This document shows positions 44,799-61,323 of a stretch of 64,000 bases of DNA, piece by piece. Position 1 is the first letter of the stretch. Every line of letters begins with the position of its first letter. The notes beneath the pieces were generated by a model. The model was not told the origin of the DNA. It ran no database searches and was given only the letters and a program-made list of their open reading frames with translations. A program made the position numbers and the translations under genes. This stretch comes from Cupriavidus agavae. Its GTDB lineage: Bacteria; Pseudomonadota; Gammaproteobacteria; Burkholderiales; Burkholderiaceae. Where the stretch lies: assembly GCF_004217045.1 (NCBI RefSeq), contig NZ_SGXM01000002.1, positions 558,001-622,000 of the forward strand, in the 5' to 3' direction.

Positions 44799-46202
44799 TC
44801 ACGAGGCTGCAGGCGGGCTGGCCTCGCCATTGCGCGACGCACGCAGCCACTCGGGCAGTTCGCCCTTCGCGGCGTAATCTTCCAGGCGGTTATATAAAGT
44901 CTTCAAACTGATTCCGAGGATTTCCGCGGCGTGCTTCTTCACGCCGGCGCATTGTTCAAGGGTGGCGAAGATCAGCTGACGGTCGGCCTCGGCCAGTGAC
45001 ATGCCAACCGGCACCGAGACCACGGCCGTGCCGCTGGTGGGCGCCGCCGCCACCTGCAGCGGGATCTGGACTTCTGTGATGACGTCCTGGTCGGCCATGA
45101 TGTAGGCGCGCTGCACAAAATTGCGCAGTTCCCGCACATTGCCGGGCCACGAGTGGATGCGCAGGCTTTCCAGCACCGCCGCCGAGAAGCGCCGCTGCGA
45201 GCCCTGCTCCGCGTTGAGCTGCTCCAGCATCGTATTGGCGATCTGCACCACGTCCTCGCCACGCGCGCGCAGCGGCGGCAGTTCGATCGGGAACACATTC
45301 AGCCGGTGATAAAGGTCGGCGCGCAGCTTGCCTTCCGCTACGGCCTCTTCGGGATTGCGGTTGGTGGCCGCCAGCACGCGCACATCGGCGTGCGTCTCGC
45401 GGTTCGTCCCCACGCGCATGAAACTGCCGGTTTCCAGCACGCGCAGCAACTTGACCTGCAGTTCCAGCGGCATCTCGGTGATTTCATCGAGGAACAGCGT
45501 GCCGCCATCGGCGCGTTCGAAGTAACCCTTGTGCTGGCGGTCGGCGCCAGTGAAGCTGCCGCGCTCGTGGCCGAACATCTCGGTTTCGATCAGCGTCGGG
45601 GAGATGGCGCCACAGTTGACCGCCAGGAACGGCTGGCGGCGCCGTGCCGACAACTCGTGCACGGTCTGGGCCGCCAGTTCCTTGCCGGTGCCGCTCTCGC
45701 CGATCAGCAGGACCGTGGCCTCGGTGGGCCCGACCTTGCTGAGCTGGTCGTAGACCACCTGCATGGCCTCGGAGCTGCCCAGCAGCCGGCCGAAACGTCC
45801 GTAGCGGCGCAGTTCGCCGCGCAGCGAATGCACTTCGGCCCGCAGCTCGCTCGTGGTGGCGATGCGCTTGAGCACCGTCTGCAGCCGCGTCACGTTGATC
45901 GGCTTGACCAGATAATCGGTGGCCCCGAGGCGCAGCGCCTCGACAGCCGATTCCACGCTGGCGTAGCCGGTGGTCAGGATGACCTCGACGCCATTGGAGC
46001 CGACCTCGTCGAACAGCTCCATGCCGTTGCCGTCCGGCAGGCGCAGGTCGGCCAGGATGGCGTCCGGCATGCGCCAGCCAATCTGCAGGCGCGCCTCGCG
46101 CAGGTTACCGGCGGTGGCGGAAGAAAAACCTTCGATCGCCACGATTTCCGCCAGCGCCGCGCAGGCGTTTTCGTCGTCGTCAACGATCAGGATATGTGGC
46201 AT
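44799..46202 (-). CDS. NtrC-type sigma-54 response regulator
   Basis: A 467-residue regulator: receiver (1-120; acidic DDD at 8-10, phospho-acceptor Asp52, Lys100), AAA+ activator domain (about 140-370; Walker A GESGTGKE at 168-175, Walker [13 protein letters not shown], arginine-finger region) and a Fis-type helix-turn-helix with [11 protein letters not shown]. The sigma-54 contact loop is GSFTGA (215-220), not the usual GAFTGA. ATG 46202 starts the receiver; the upstream frame is not protein-like. It is divergent from a second activator and sits in the middle of the island whose genes have sigma-54 type promoters. Confidence 0.93.
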   Translation of the reverse strand: MPHILIVDDDENACAALAEIVAIEGFSSATAGNLREARLQIGWRMPDAILADLRLPDGNGMELFDEVGSNGVEVILTTGYASVESAVEALRLGATDYLVKPINVTRLQTVLKRIATTSELRAEVHSLRGELRRYGRFGRLLGSSEAMQVVYDQLSKVGPTEATVLLIGESGTGKELAAQTVHELSARRRQPFLAVNCGAISPTLIETEMFGHERGSFTGADRQHKGYFERADGGTLFLDEITEMPLELQVKLLRVLETGSFMRVGTNRETHADVRVLAATNRNPEEAVAEGKLRADLYHRLNVFPIELPPLRARGEDVVQIANTMLEQLNAEQGSQRRFSAAVLESLRIHSWPGNVRELRNFVQRAYIMADQDVITEVQIPLQVAAAPTSGTAVVSVPVGMSLAEADRQLIFATLEQCAGVKKHAAEILGISLKTLYNRLEDYAAKGELPEWLRASRNGEASPPAAS

Positions 46203-46453
46203 AGGAAACTTGGGATGGCGTCGTCTGACCGGCGTCTGGTTGTCATGGGCCCGGGGGCTGGGTTGGTTGTCGGTGCGCAGGCCGGCCACCTACGCGGACG
46301 GCGGGCGCACAACGATAGCCTGAAGTGTAGCGACCGATGCATGGCCATTATGCCGGTGTCCGTCTGACACGCCTGTGGGAACACGCCGCGACAGGGGTCC
46401 GGGCGGTAGCCACCCGGCCCGCGAGCGGATAGCATGACAGGCATCTTCCACCA

Positions 46454-47551
46454 TTGCGAGGAGTCCGCCCCGGCCGGCCGCCAGTCATTCCGGCGCCGGC
46501 TCCGGACTCCACAACCCGGACTTCACCACCCGTGTCAACCACCGCCACGCTGCCTTCCGGACGTTCCGCTCCGCCCGCGCCCCGCTCCCCGGGGCGCCGC
46601 GCCGTGCCCGCACAGGTGTCCCTGTTCTGGGACAGCACCGCGCCGGCCATGCAGCGGCTGATCGGCCAGCTCAACCGCGTGGCGGCCACCGACGTGACGA
46701 TGCTCGCGGTGGGCGAAAGCGGTGCCGGCAAGGAGGTGGTGGCGCGGGCCGTACATGAGCGCAGCACCCGCAAGTCGGGGCCGTTCGTGGCCGTGAACTG
46801 CGGCGCCATCGCCCCGACGCTGATCGAATCCGAACTGTTCGGCCACGAAAAGGGCGGCTTCACCGGTGCGCTGGAGCAGAAGGCCGGGTATTTCGAGCAG
46901 GCCCAGGGCGGCACGCTGTTCCTGGACGAAGTCACCGAAATGCCGCTGGAGATGCAGATCAAGCTGTTGCGGGTGCTGGAAAGCCGCTCGTTCCACCGGG
47001 TAGGCGGCGATTCCCCGCTGGTCAGCGACGTGCGCATCCTGGCCGCCACCAACCGCGACCCGATGGACGCCGTGCGGGGCGGCCAGTTGCGCGAGGACCT
47101 GCTGTACCGGCTGGCGGTGTTCCCGCTCCACATTCCGCCGCTGCGCGACCGCACCGAGGACATCGTGCCGCTGGCCCGCCATTTTCTGGACGAGTTCAAC
47201 GCGATGGAGCAGACCGACAAGACGTTTGCGCCCGGCTCGCTCGAACGGCTGGTCCGCTACGACTGGCCCGGCAATGTCCGCGAGCTCAAGAACACGATCT
47301 ACCGCGCCTATATCCTGGCCGACCGGCAGGTCGAGATCGGCAATCCCGGCCTGGCCGGACAGCCGCCCCGCCCGACCACCGTCGATGGCGTGGTCAGCGT
47401 GCGCGTGGGCACGACGCTGGCCGATACCCAGCGCGAGATCATCCTGGCCACGCTGGCCAAGTTCGACGGCGACAAGCGCCAGGCCGCCAAGGCGCTCGGC
47501 ATCAGCCTGAAGACGCTCTATAACCGCCTCGACGTCTACCGGGCGGGCTGA
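46454..47551 (+). CDS. Sigma-54 activator without receiver domain
   Basis: The product is up to 365 residues. After a proline-rich N-terminus of about 55 residues comes the AAA+ domain (about 57-290): Walker A GESGAGKE (87-94), contact loop GGFTGA (134-139, a variant of GAFTGA), Walker [13 protein letters not shown] and R-finger region. A Fis-type helix-turn-helix with [12 protein letters not shown] closes it. No receiver, GAF or PAS domain exists, so activity must be controlled by amount, by oligomer state or by a partner. The start is unsure: TTG 46454, GTG 46532 and ATG 46649 are in frame and none has a good ribosome site. Confidence 0.85.
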   Translation: MRGVRPGRPPVIPAPAPDSTTRTSPPVSTTATLPSGRSAPPAPRSPGRRAVPAQVSLFWDSTAPAMQRLIGQLNRVAATDVTMLAVGESGAGKEVVARAVHERSTRKSGPFVAVNCGAIAPTLIESELFGHEKGGFTGALEQKAGYFEQAQGGTLFLDEVTEMPLEMQIKLLRVLESRSFHRVGGDSPLVSDVRILAATNRDPMDAVRGGQLREDLLYRLAVFPLHIPPLRDRTEDIVPLARHFLDEFNAMEQTDKTFAPGSLERLVRYDWPGNVRELKNTIYRAYILADRQVEIGNPGLAGQPPRPTTVDGVVSVRVGTTLADTQREIILATLAKFDGDKRQAAKALGISLKTLYNRLDVYRAG

Positions 47552-47650
47552 CGGCCGGCCCGTCTTCCCCGGGTGATACCCCGACATGACGGCCGGATGG
47601 CTGCCGCCTTCCCGGCCTTTCCCCTGCTTTCGCCACACTTTTGCCACGAT

Positions 47651-47668
47651 CTCACCCGATCGGGTGAG
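47651..47668. promoter_or_regulatory. 18-bp perfect palindrome, possible activator site of the glgE operon
   Basis: CTCACCCGATCGGGTGAG lies about 165 bases upstream of the -24 box, a normal distance for the enhancer of a sigma-54 activator. It shares the half-site TCACCYG with the inverted repeat at 43777-43810. Confidence 0.5.
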
Positions 47669-47833
47669 TTGCTGCGCGGACCTCCGCCGGTCTTCGCCTC
47701 AGGGCGTTTCCTACTCCGGCAAGTGGTGCTCCATGTATGTTTTACATATCTGACTGCATCAGCAATCTGTCCGACCCGGCCGAATCCGTTGCTGCACCGC
47801 ACTTTCCGTCCAATGCCGAATTTCGCCGTGGGT

Positions 47834-47849
47834 TGGCATGCCCTTCGCA
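47834..47849 (+). promoter_or_regulatory. Candidate sigma-54 promoter of the glgE operon
   Basis: TGGCATG-CCCT-TCGCA with GG-N10-GC, 10 of 12 consensus positions. The predicted start site is about 55 bases before the GTG start of glgE. Confidence 0.5.
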
Positions 47850-47915
47850 TGCCTCACTCGAATTGATACTCGCGCGCCCACCTGCCCCGGGCGCTCACGG
47901 CCAAGGACGTGTGAC

Positions 47916-50900
47916 GTGCGGATTTGCCAATTCAACCTGAAGCCGAGCCGGGCTGTGGACGACGACGCGCTTGCGCGGGCCCGGCGCCTCGGCTTCGACC
48001 ATATCCTGCTGGCCGGCTGGTCAGTCCCCCATGTACCGCCCGAGACGCTGCGCGCGACGCTGGAAAGCTGCCGCCGCCACGGCCTTGCGCCGCTGCTCGA
48101 CCTGGCGCTGGACCGGCTGCCACAGGATGGCCCCGGCACACAGGACGGCTGGGTGGACCACGCCCGGCCCGCCGGCAGTCCCGATGCCAGCGACAGCCAC
48201 TTGCCCGGTGTCCGGGCACGCTGGTTCGATGACGCCACCGCCGGGCAGCTCGTGGCCTGGTGGAGCGAACAGTTGGCCGATGCCGTGCAGGCTGGCGCCG
48301 CGGGCTTCTGCTGCCGCGCACCGTCGCGCGTGGCCGGCCGCCACTGGCGTGAACTGATCGGCACGCTGCGCGGGCAGGACGGCGCCACGAGCGGACTGAC
48401 CTTCCTGGCCTGGACGCCCGGCCTGTCCCCGCAGCAACTCGACGATCTGGCGGAAGCACCGTTCGACGGCGCGTTCTCGTCGCTGCCGTGGTGGGATTAC
48501 CGCAGCGCCTGGCTGACCGAGGAAATTGCCCGCCTGCGCCGCTTCGGCCGGGTGCTGGCCGCCCCGGCCCTGGCCCCTGACGGCGCCGACGTACTGGCCG
48601 CACGGCGCGCGCTTTGGACTGCCGCCGCCATTGGCGATGGCTGGCTGGTGCCGGCCGGCTACGAAACCGGCGCGGCGCACGCCGACGATCTCGATGCCTC
48701 GCCGACCGCGCAGGCCGACGGACATCCCGACAACATCATCGACGCACCCTACGACCTGACGCACGAACTGCTGCAGGCCAACACGTGGCTGGCCGGGCGC
48801 GACAGCGAGCCGGCGGTCGCGGTGCGCCAGGTCAGCGGCCCCGATGCGCCGCTGACCGTGCTGGCCCGCGTGCCGCGCCACCTGGCCAACGGCGCCGCCG
48901 GCGCGCCGGCGCTGACCGTGGTGCTGAACCCCTGCCCGATCCAGCCCAACTCGTTCGGCGTGGACCGCGTGCTGAGCGCGTTGCCGCAACCGGCCGCCAC
49001 ACTGGCTCCGGCCGAGGGCGGCCCGGGCGGCATGCTGGAAACGGATGCGCCGCTCGATCCGTGCGGCGCCATCACGCTGCCGCCGGCCGACATCCGGCTG
49101 TTCGAAGCCCGCCCGGCCCCCGCGCCGGCCCAGCCGAAGCGCCGTGCCAACGGCGCCAGGGCTGCTGATCGCACGCTGGCCGCCGCCATGCAGGCGCCGC
49201 GCGTGGCCATCGAGAACCTGGCCCCCGCGGCCGACCACGGCCGCTTTGCGGTGCGCCGCACGGTGGGCGAGCGCGTGGAAGTGACCGCCGACCTCTGGAT
49301 GGACGGCCACGACAAGCTGGCCGCCGCCGTGCTGTGGCGCGCGCCGGGTGAACAGGCCTGGCATGCCTCGCCGATGACCCACGTCGTCAATGACCGCTGG
49401 CGCGGCAGCTTTCCGATCGTCGCCATGGGCCGGCACGAATACACCGTGGAAGCATGGCGCGACACCTTCGCCAGCTGGCTCGACGAAGTCGGCAAGAAGC
49501 GCAAGGCCGGCGTGAACATCGCGCTGGAGATCGAGGAAGGCGCGCGGCTGGTGGCCGCCACGCTCGACACACCCGAGGGCAGCGCGATCCCCGAGGCGGG
49601 CGGCATCCTGGCCGACCTGCGCGGCGCCACCGGCGACGATGCCGTACGCCTGGAAATCCTGCTGTCGCCGCGCACCAACGCTGCGATGCAGGCCGCGATG
49701 ATGACGCCAGCCGGCCGCCCGTTCGCCAGCCGCTACCCCACCACGATGCCGGTCGAGGCCGACCGCCTCGCCGGTCGCTTTGCCAGCTGGTACGAACTGT
49801 TCCCGCGTTCCGAGAGCGGCGACGTGAACCGCCACGGCACATTCGACGACGTGATCCGCCGCCTGCCGGCGATCCGCGCGATGGGCTTCGATGTGCTGTA
49901 CTTTCCGCCGATCCACCCGATCGGCCAGGCGCACCGCAAGGGCAAGAACAACAGCCTCAAGGCGGAGCCGGGCGACGTGGGCAGCCCCTATGCGATTGGC
50001 AGCCCGGACGGCGGCCATGATGCACTGCATCCCGAACTCGGCACGATGGAGGATTTCCAGCGGCTGCGCCGCGCGGCTGCCGACCTTGGCATCGAACTGG
50101 CGCTCGACTTCGCCATCCAGTGTTCGCCGGATCACCCATGGCTGCGCGAGCATCCCGAGTGGTTCTCGCACCGGCCCGATGGCTCGCTGCGCTACGCCGA
50201 GAATCCGCCCAAGAAGTACGAGGACATCGTCAACGTCGATTTCTATGCCGAGCCACCCGCGGGCGAACAGCTCTGGGCCGCGCTGCGCGACGTGGTGATG
50301 TTCTGGGCCGACCATGGCGTGCGGATCTTCCGCGTGGACAATCCGCACACCAAGCCGCTGCCGTTCTGGGAATGGATGATTGCCGATATCCGTGCGAAAT
50401 ACCCCGACACGCTGTTTCTGGCCGAAGCGTTCACGCGCCCGAAGATGATGGCGCGGCTGGCCAAGCTCGGCTTCGCGCAGTCGTACACGTACTTCACCTG
50501 GCGCAACACCAAGGCCGAGCTGACCGAGTACATGACCGAGCTGACGCAGAGCCCGCTGCGCGAGTTCTACCGGCCGCACTTCTTCGTCAACACGCCCGAC
50601 ATCAACCCGTACTTCCTCCATGACAGCGGCCGCCCCGGCTTTCTGATCCGCGCCGCGCTGGCGGCGCTGCTGTCGGGGCTCTGGGGCATGTACAACGGCT
50701 TCGAGGTCTGCGAGAGCGCACCGCTGATCCTCAACGGCGTGGAGAAGGAGGAGTATCTCGACTCCGAGAAATACGAGCTGCGCGTGCGCGACTGGAACGC
50801 GCCCGGCAACATCGTGGCCGAGATCTCGCGGCTGAACCAGATCCGCGCCAGCCACCCGGCGCTGCAGAACCACCTGGGCCTGCGCTTCTATTACGCCAGC

Positions 50901-51202
50901 GACGACGCCGTGCTGTACTTCGCCCGCTTCATCCCGCGCGAGGGCGACGGCCCCGGTGTCTTCGGCGATGACGTGCTGCTGGCCGCGATCACCCTGGACC
51001 CGCGCGCTCCGCGCGAAAGCGATATCGAACTGCCACTGTGGGAATGGGGCCTGCCCGACCACGCCGCGCTGGAAGCCGAAGACCAGATGTCCGGCCGCCG
51101 CTTCACCTGGCAGGGCAAGCACCAGCGCATCCGCCTCGACCCCCACGCGCTGCCGTTCGCGCTCTGGCACGTCAGGCCACAACAACAATCAGGAGACCCG
51201 GC

Positions 51203-51206
<4 letters not shown>
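47916..51206 (+). CDS. glgE: GlgE maltosyltransferase with large N-terminal extension
   Basis: The 1096-residue enzyme transfers maltose from maltose 1-phosphate to the non-reducing end of alpha-1,4-glucan. The canonical part (about residues 420-1090) has the nucleophile Asp808 in RVDNPHTKP and the acid Glu837 in LAEAFTRP, 29 residues apart as in Streptomyces GlgE (394/423). About 415 extra N-terminal residues look like a decayed TIM barrel of amylase type (ARRLGFDHILLAGWSVPHV, LAPLLDLALDRLP) without catalytic acids in GH13 context. The GTG start at 47916 has AAGGA eight bases before. The stop overlaps the treS start as ATGA. Confidence 0.93.
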
Positions 51207-54584
<3,378 letters not shown>

Positions 54585-54598
<14 letters not shown>

Positions 54599-56858
54599 CG
54601 CCGCCATGCTCGACCTCGCGGCGCCCACGCTGCCCGCGCCGGTGATCGACGCCTTGCGCCACGGCCGGCTCGTCGATCCATTCGGCGTGCTCGGCCCGCA
54701 CCGCGACGAGTACGGCATCGTGGTGCGGGCCGTCATGCCCGGCGCGGCGTCGATGCAGTTGACCGACGCGCGCGGCGAGACCGTGGCCGACATGGTGCGG
54801 CTGCATGACGACGGCGTCTTTGCCGGGCGCCTGCCCGGCTTCGCGCAAGGCCACCCGGTGGCGCAGGACTACCGGCTGCGCGTGCGCTGGCCCGATGGCA
54901 GCGAGCAGACCAGCACCGACCCCTACGCCTACACCCTGCTGCTCGGGGAACTGGACCTGCACCTGTTCAACGAGGGCCGGCACCTGCAACTGGGCAGTTG
55001 CCTGGGCGCGCAATGCATGACGATCGACGGCGAGGCCGGCGTGCGCTTTGCGGTCTGGGCGCCCAATGCGCAGCGCGTCTCGGTGATCGGCGACTTCAAC
55101 GGCTGGAACCCGGCGCGGCACCCGATGCGGCTGCGCCACGGGTCGGGCATCTGGGAACTGTTCGTGCCCGAAGCGATGGGCGCCCATGGCGGCAGCCGCT
55201 ACAAGTACGACCTGACCGGCCCGCACGGCCATGCCGTGCCCGACAAGGCCGACCCGCTGGCGCTGGCCACCGAGATCCCGCCCGCCACGGCATCGGTCGT
55301 GGCCTGCACCGGCCGCGACGCGCCGCCGTTTGCCTGGAACGACGCCGACTGGATGAAGCGGCGTGCCGAGACCGATCCCTACGCGGCGCCGATGTCGGTC
55401 TACGAACTCCACGTACTGTCGTGGCAGCGCGCCATCAACGATGCCGAGCGCGGCTGGGACATCCTGGCTGAACGGCTCGTCCCCTACATCCGCGACCTCG
55501 GCTTCACCCATATCGAACTGCTGCCGATCACGGAACATCCGTTCGGCGGCTCGTGGGGCTACCAGCCGCTGTCGCTGTTTGCGCCAACCTCGCGCCTCGG
55601 CTCGCCCGCGCGTTTCGCGGCGTTCATCGACAGTTGCCACCAGGCTGGCATCGGCGTGATCCTGGATTGGGTACCCGCGCACTTTCCGACCGACCCGCAC
55701 GGGCTGGCCGAGTTCGACGGTACCGCGCTCTACGAACACCAGGACCCGCGCGAGGGCTTCCACCAGGACTGGAACACGCTGATCTACAACCTGGGCCGCA
55801 ACGAGGTGCGCGGCTTCCTGCTGGCCGGTGCGATGCACTGGCTGGAACATTTCCATGCCGACGCGCTGCGCGTGGATGCCGTGGCCTCGATGCTCTACCG
55901 CGACTACAGCCGCGAAGCGGGGCAGTGGGTGCCGAACCGCTTCGGCGGCCGCGAGAACCTCGAAGCGGTGGCCTTCCTGCGCGAACTGAACTCGCTGGTG
56001 CGCGAGCGTTGCCCCGGCGCGCTGACGATTGCCGAGGAGTCGACCGCGTGGCCGGGCGTGACGGCCAGCGTGGAATCGGGCGGGCTTGGCTTCCACTTCA
56101 AGTGGAACATGGGGTGGATGCACGACACGCTGCGTTACCTGTCGCACGAGCCGATCCACCGGCCCTGGCACCACAGCGACATGACGTTCGGCATGGTCTA
56201 CGCATGGTCCGAGGCGTTCGTGCTGCCGCTCTCCCACGACGAGGTGGTGCATGGCAAGGGCTCGATGATCGGCAAGGCACCCGGCGACGACTGGCAGCGC
56301 TTTGCCAACCTGCGCGCCTACTACGGCTTCATGTGGACCCACCCCGGCAAGAAGCTGCTGTTCATGGGCGGCGAATTCGCGCAGTGGCGCGAATGGAACC
56401 ATGACGACGAACTCGACTGGGCACTGATGGACCAGCCCGCGCATCGCGGCATCCATTCGCTGGTACGCGACCTGAACCGCCTGTACCGCGAGCTGCCGGC
56501 CCTGCACGCGATGGACCACCGGCCCGAAGGGTTCCAGTGGATCGTGGGCGATGACCACCAGAACAGCGTGTTCGCCTACCTGCGCCGCGCCGCGCCGGAC
56601 AGCGCCGACGTGGTGCTGGTGGTCGTCAACATGACCCCGGTACCGCGCGAGGGCTACCGCCTGGGCGTGCCGTGCGCGGGCACCTGGGAGGAATGCCTGA
56701 ACACCGACGCCGGCATCTACGGCGGCAGCAACATGGGCAACGGCGGGCGCGTCGAGGCCGAGGCGTCGCCGTCGCACGGGCAGGCGCATTCGGTGTCGCT
56801 GACGCTGCCGCCGCTGGCCACGCTGGTGCTGCGCCCGCTGTCCGGTGCCACGGGATAG
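54585..56858 (+). CDS. glgB: 1,4-alpha-glucan branching enzyme
   Basis: The 757-residue GH13 branching enzyme has an N-terminal extension domain, a CBM48 ([20 protein letters not shown]) and the catalytic barrel with nucleophile Asp431 in [10 protein letters not shown] and acid Glu484 in [11 protein letters not shown]; their 53-residue separation equals that of E. coli GlgB. The third carboxylate is in [14 protein letters not shown] 54585 is chosen because GGGAG lies six bases before; ATG 54579 is in frame but is too close to that site. It overlaps the treS stop by 14 bases, so glgE, treS and glgB are translationally coupled. Confidence 0.94.
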
Positions 56859-56880
56859 GAGGCGGCACGGGAGCAGCCGC

Positions 56881-56910
56881 TAACGGCAGGTATCGGCAGG
56901 GTTCGGCAGG
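56881..56910 (+). repeat. Three 10-bp direct repeats upstream of glgX
   Basis: Three units NNNCGGCAGG in a row (CGGCAGG at 56884, 56894 and 56904), between glgB and glgX. A 10-bp period puts the repeats on one face of the helix, as protein-binding repeats often are. The function is unknown. Confidence 0.55.
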
Positions 56911-56958
56911 ACGGCTTCGAGAGAATAACCACAACAAAGCATACGAGGAGGATTGCGC

Positions 56959-59102
<2,144 letters not shown>

Positions 59103-59106
<4 letters not shown>

Positions 59107-61301
59107 CTACCAATGTGCCACTGCGGGAACTGGGCGAGCGCGCCGGACTGCAACTGTCATGGCGCGACGCGTGGAACCGCCCGCAGACGCTTTCCGACGC
59201 CGCGCTGCATGCCGTGCTCACCGCGCTCGAACTGCCCTGCGGCACGCCCGGCGAGTGCGAATCGTCGCGCGCCCGGCTGGCCGCCGACGACGCCGCCCAT
59301 CCGCTGCCGCCGCTGATCACCGCCGACGCGGACCAGCCCGTCAGCGTGCCATGGGCCCATACGATGCCGCAGCGCCCCTATCGGCTGACGCTGGAGGACG
59401 GCGGCGTGGTCGAGGGCATTGCCCACCGCAAGGCGGACGGCATGATGGAGATCGCGCCCGTAGCGCAATGGGGCTATCACCAGCTTCGCCTCGGCGACGT
59501 GGAAGCCACGCTGGCGGTGGCGCCGCCGCGCTGTTTCAGCGTGGCCGATGCGCTGGCCGCGTCCCCCCGCCGCGTGCCCGCCAGCCGGCCTTGGGGACTG
59601 TCGGTACAACTCTACGGGCTGCGCCATGATGGCGCGGCGCTGGCAGGGCTGGGCGACCTCACCACGCTTGCCGAGTGCGCCGCAGCCGCTGCACAGGCCG
59701 GCGCCGACGCCGTGGCCATCAACCCGCTGCATGCGGGCTTCTCGGCGCTGCCGGAACGCTACAGCCCCTACGCGCCGTCGAGCCGGATCATGTTCAATCC
59801 GCTCTATGCCGATCCCGCGCATGCTTTCGGCGCCGATGCCGTGGCACAGGCCATTGCGGCGCTGAATCTGGGCGATGCCATCGTCACGGCCGGGCAGCGC
59901 AGCGAGATCGACTGGCCGGCCACCGCGTCGGTGCGCCAGCAGGTCCTGCGCTGGCTTTGGGACCAGCGCGACACGCTGCTGCCCGTGGCGCGCCAGCAGG
60001 AGTTCGCAGCGTTTCGCGCGCGCGGCGGCAAGGCGCTGCTGGCGCACGCCTGCTTCGAGGCGATCCAGGCAGAACGGATTGCCGGCGCCACCACGGCCGG
60101 GGAACGGGCGAAGGCGGCGGACTGGCGCCAATGGCCCGAGACGCTGAAGAGTCCCGACGCGGCCGCCGCAGCCGCCTACGCCTCCACCCACGCCGACGAA
60201 ATCGGCTACCACGCCTTCCTGCAATGGCTCGCAGCCGCGGGGCTCGACGCTGCGCAGAGTCGGGCACGGCAGGCCGGCATGGCGATCGGCGTGATCGCCG
60301 ACCTGGCCGTGGGCACCGATCCCGGCGGCAGCCATGCCTGGACCCGGCAGGCCGAAATCCTGAATGGCTTTCACGCCGGGGCGCCGCCCGACCTCTACAA
60401 CCCGCTCGGGCAGGATTGGGGCGTGGCCGTGTTCTCGCCGCGCGGGCTGCGCCGCAACGGCTATGCGGCGTTTATCGAGATGCTGCGCGCCAACCTCGCG
60501 CACGCGGGCGGCCTGCGCATCGACCATGTGCTCGGGCTGGCGCGCATGTGGCTGGTGCCGGCCGGCGCGCCCGCCAGCGAAGGAGCGTATCTGGCCTATC
60601 CGCTCGAAGACATGCTGCGGCTCGTGGCGATCGAGTCGTGGCGCCACCGCGCCATCGTGATCGGCGAGAACCTCGGCACCGTGCCCGAAACCCTCAATAC
60701 CGCGCTGGCCACGCGCGGCGTGCTCGGCATCGACGTGCTCTGGTTCGAGCGCGAGGCGGCCGAGGATGCCGAGCCCGAAGCCGAAGCCGAAGCGGACGCG
60801 GGCACCATGCCGTCCGGGCCCGCGATTGCGCCGTTCCTGCCGCCGGACCAGTGGCCCGCGCAGGCCATCGCCACCACCACCACGCACGACCTGCCCACCA
60901 TCGTCGGCTGGTGGTCGGGCAACGAGATCCGCTGGCGCGCGCGGCTCGGCCAGCTTGGCGAGCACGAGACCGAGGCCGGGCTGCTGGCCTTGCGCGACCG
61001 GGAACGGGCAGCGCTATGGCAGGCGATGTGCGAGGGCGGCGCCGCGCAGGGTGAAGCACCGGGACCCGAAGCCGCGCCGATAGAAGCCATTCTCGGCTGG
61101 CTCGGCCGTGCCGCCACGCCGTTGCGGCTGGTACCGGTGGAAGACCTGCTGGCATTGCGCGAGCAGCCCAACCTGCCGGGCACGATCGCCGAGCATCCGA
61201 ACTGGCAGCGCCGGCTGGCACCCGACGTGCGCCAGATCTTTTCGGACGCCGGCGTGCAGCAGCGTATCGCGGCGGTACGGGGGAACGATGGCGGGCACTG
61301 A
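59103..61301 (+). CDS. malQ: 4-alpha-glucanotransferase (amylomaltase)
   Basis: A 732-residue GH77 enzyme. The N-terminal 150 residues form the extra domain found in the longer proteobacterial MalQ. The barrel carries the nucleophile Asp474 in LRIDHVLGL and acid Glu522 in VIGENLGTVP, with TTTTHDLPTIVGWW for the third carboxylate. An acidic insert (AEDAEPEAEAEADAG) at about 555-570 is unusual. It joins short maltodextrins so that phosphorylase can use them. ATG overlaps the glgX stop by four bases. Confidence 0.93.
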
Positions 61302-61323
61302 CCGCGTAACACTACCAACGCTG

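Larger units (their letters stand above)
47552..47915. other. 364-base control region upstream of glgE
   Basis: It contains the 18-bp palindrome at 47651-47668, an ATGTA-N5-TACAT repeat at 47733-47747 and the sigma-54 type promoter at 47834-47849. No gene was seen in it on either strand; the short open frames lack ribosome sites and protein character. Confidence 0.6.

Noticed and set aside
48021..51188. 1055-codon open frame antisense to glgE
   Set aside because: It mirrors the glgE codons, has arginine/glutamine-rich non-protein text and no start signal. It is a product of high GC at third positions.
56863..56878. Sigma-54-like element CGGCACG-GGAG-CAGCC before glgX
   Set aside because: The -24 part is good and GG-N10-GC is present, but the -12 part matches only GC (8 of 12). 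Too weak to list as a promoter.
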